The notes below the pieces were generated by a model, which did not search any database, had not been told where the DNA came from, and saw only the letters and a list, made by a program, of their open reading frames with translations. Position numbers and translations under genes: made by a program. From UBA2279 sp034399355 (GTDB lineage: Bacteria > Actinomycetota > Coriobacteriia > Anaerosomatales > Anaerosomataceae), in assembly GCA_034399355.1 (NCBI GenBank), contig JAXMMT010000016.1, positions 1 to 5,228 on the forward strand: a stretch of 5,228 nt of DNA, read 5' to 3'. Numbering within the stretch: position 1 is the stretch's first letter; each line of letters starts with the position of its first letter. Below are positions 4,543 through 5,228 of the stretch, one piece after another.

Positions 4543-5228
4543 ATGTCCGACGCCCGACGCATCGACGCCCTGGTCGCCGAGATCGGCTCGACGACGACCG
4601 TGGTGAGCGCGTTCGACGGTCTGGCGGATTTCCCGCACACCACACCGCAACTGCTCGGTCAGGGCTTCGCCGCCACGAGTGTGGCCGAGGGCGATGTGGG
4701 CGTTGGCATCGACGCCGCGCGCACACTGCTTGAGACGGAGTTCGGTCCGCTCGCTCCTGACGTGACGGTCGCGACCTCCTCGGCGGCGGGCGGTCTGCGG
4801 ATGACCGTGCACGGTCTGACGCGGAAGATGACGGCGATGGCCGCACGTGAGGCGGCGCTGGGCGCCGGAGCGGTCGTGCGCTACCAGACCGCCGGGCGGC
4901 TGCGCGACAGCGATCTGCGCGAGATCGAGGCGGTGCGCCCCAACCTCGTGCTGCTCGCTGGCGGCGTGGAGGGCGGCGACGCCGAGGTCGTGCTGCATAA
5001 TGCCGAACGCCTGACGGGTCTCTCGGCGCGTCCGATCGTCGTGTACGCCGGCAACTCCGTGGTGGCCGAGGAGGCCCGCGAGCTGCTCGAGAGCGCTGGC
5101 TTCCGCGTGCGCGTCACGCGCAACGTCTACCCCTCGGTCGACGAGCTCGACATCTTACCCGCGCGTCACGTCATCCACGACGCGTTCGAGGAGCACATCA
5201 CCCATGCGCCGGGGATGGAGCGCATCGG
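4543..5228 (+). CDS. GlmL/MutL-family ASKHA protein, cobalamin-mutase accessory factor (3' partial)
   Basis: Seen: ATG 4543 opens a frame that runs off the right edge, 228 residues. GAGAGGA (4527-4533) lies nine bases upstream. An in-frame ATG at 4507 is possible but overlaps the predicted -10. Family landmarks in order: VAEIGSTTTVVSAFD (11-25, the phosphate-1-like loop of the actin/Hsp70/sugar-kinase fold), ATSSAAGGLRM (77-87), PNLVLLAGGVEGGD (133-146), PIVVYAGN (164-171). These match GlmL, the accessory protein of B12-dependent glutamate mutase. Known: family members are encoded beside cobalamin mutases and are thought to be ATP-dependent reactivating chaperones that exchange damaged cobalamin. 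Related proteins occur in ornithine-degradation clusters beside oraE. Inferred: this one serves the aminomutase whose C-terminus lies at the left edge of the window. It is unrelated to the DNA mismatch-repair MutL. The C-terminal half lies outside the window. The first acidic residue of the usual DIGST motif is Glu here. Confidence 0.85.
   Translation, partial: MSDARRIDALVAEIGSTTTVVSAFDGLADFPHTTPQLLGQGFAATSVAEGDVGVGIDAARTLLETEFGPLAPDVTVATSSAAGGLRMTVHGLTRKMTAMAAREAALGAGAVVRYQTAGRLRDSDLREIEAVRPNLVLLAGGVEGGDAEVVLHNAERLTGLSARPIVVYAGNSVVAEEARELLESAGFRVRVTRNVYPSVDELDILPARHVIHDAFEEHITHAPGMERI

Noticed and set aside
4416..4643. Upstream extension of the NmrA-like gene to a start at 4643
   Set aside because: The added 76 residues precede the first Rossmann strand, do not resemble the family, and would overlap the start of the GlmL-like gene. 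The GTG at 4413-4415 has a strong ribosome-binding site.
3831..4998. Long open frames on both strands across the NmrA-like and GlmL-like genes
   Set aside because: They cross the divergent intergenic region, show low-complexity Arg/Gly/Ala-rich translations without motifs, and overlap two genes with clear families and ribosome-binding sites.

Overview
The window looks like chromosomal DNA from a GC-rich anaerobe that ferments amino acids. The codon bias (mostly G or C in third positions) together with an ornithine-fermentation gene suggests an anaerobic actinobacterium, for example a Coriobacteriia-like lineage. That placement is an inference from style and gene content; no rRNA or marker gene is present.

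Layout: (1) Positions 2-430 (+) hold the C-terminal cobalamin-binding domain of an ornithine 4,5-aminomutase large subunit (OraE), cut by the left window edge. (2) Positions 456-2064 are a complete IS1182-family insertion sequence with perfect terminal inverted repeats, flanked by CTAG on both sides. Its transposase gene carries two in-frame TAG codons only 15 bases apart, so it is probably inactive. (3) Positions 2065-3312 (-) encode a methyl-accepting chemotaxis-type protein with two membrane helices, almost no extracytoplasmic part and no recognisable complete HAMP domain. (4) Positions 3313-3548 are a non-coding gap that serves as the leader of that gene. (5) Positions 3549-4415 (-) encode an NmrA/QOR2-like NAD(P)-binding oxidoreductase. 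(6) Positions 4416-4542 are a divergent intergenic region with a good sigma70-type promoter pointing right. (7) Positions 4543-5228 (+) hold the N-terminal 228 residues of a GlmL/MutL-family ASKHA protein, cut by the right edge.

The two edge genes belong together. OraE is an adenosylcobalamin/PLP mutase, and GlmL/MutL-family proteins accompany cobalamin-dependent carbon-skeleton and amino mutases, including ornithine-degradation clusters. Here the pair is separated by about 4.1 kb. That space holds two genes on the opposite strand, which the putative promoter upstream of the GlmL-like gene would bypass, plus the insertion sequence. Without the insertion sequence, oraE and the chemoreceptor gene would converge with only about 21 bases between their stop codons. 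The element landed on the CTAG that contains the receptor's stop codon and, through target duplication, left both genes intact.

I do not see a clearly new multigene system. The points most worth a second look are the paired amber codons in the transposase, a hairpin that could hide the transposase ribosome-binding site on read-through transcripts, the altered signalling tip of the chemoreceptor, and the split oraE/glmL-like locus.
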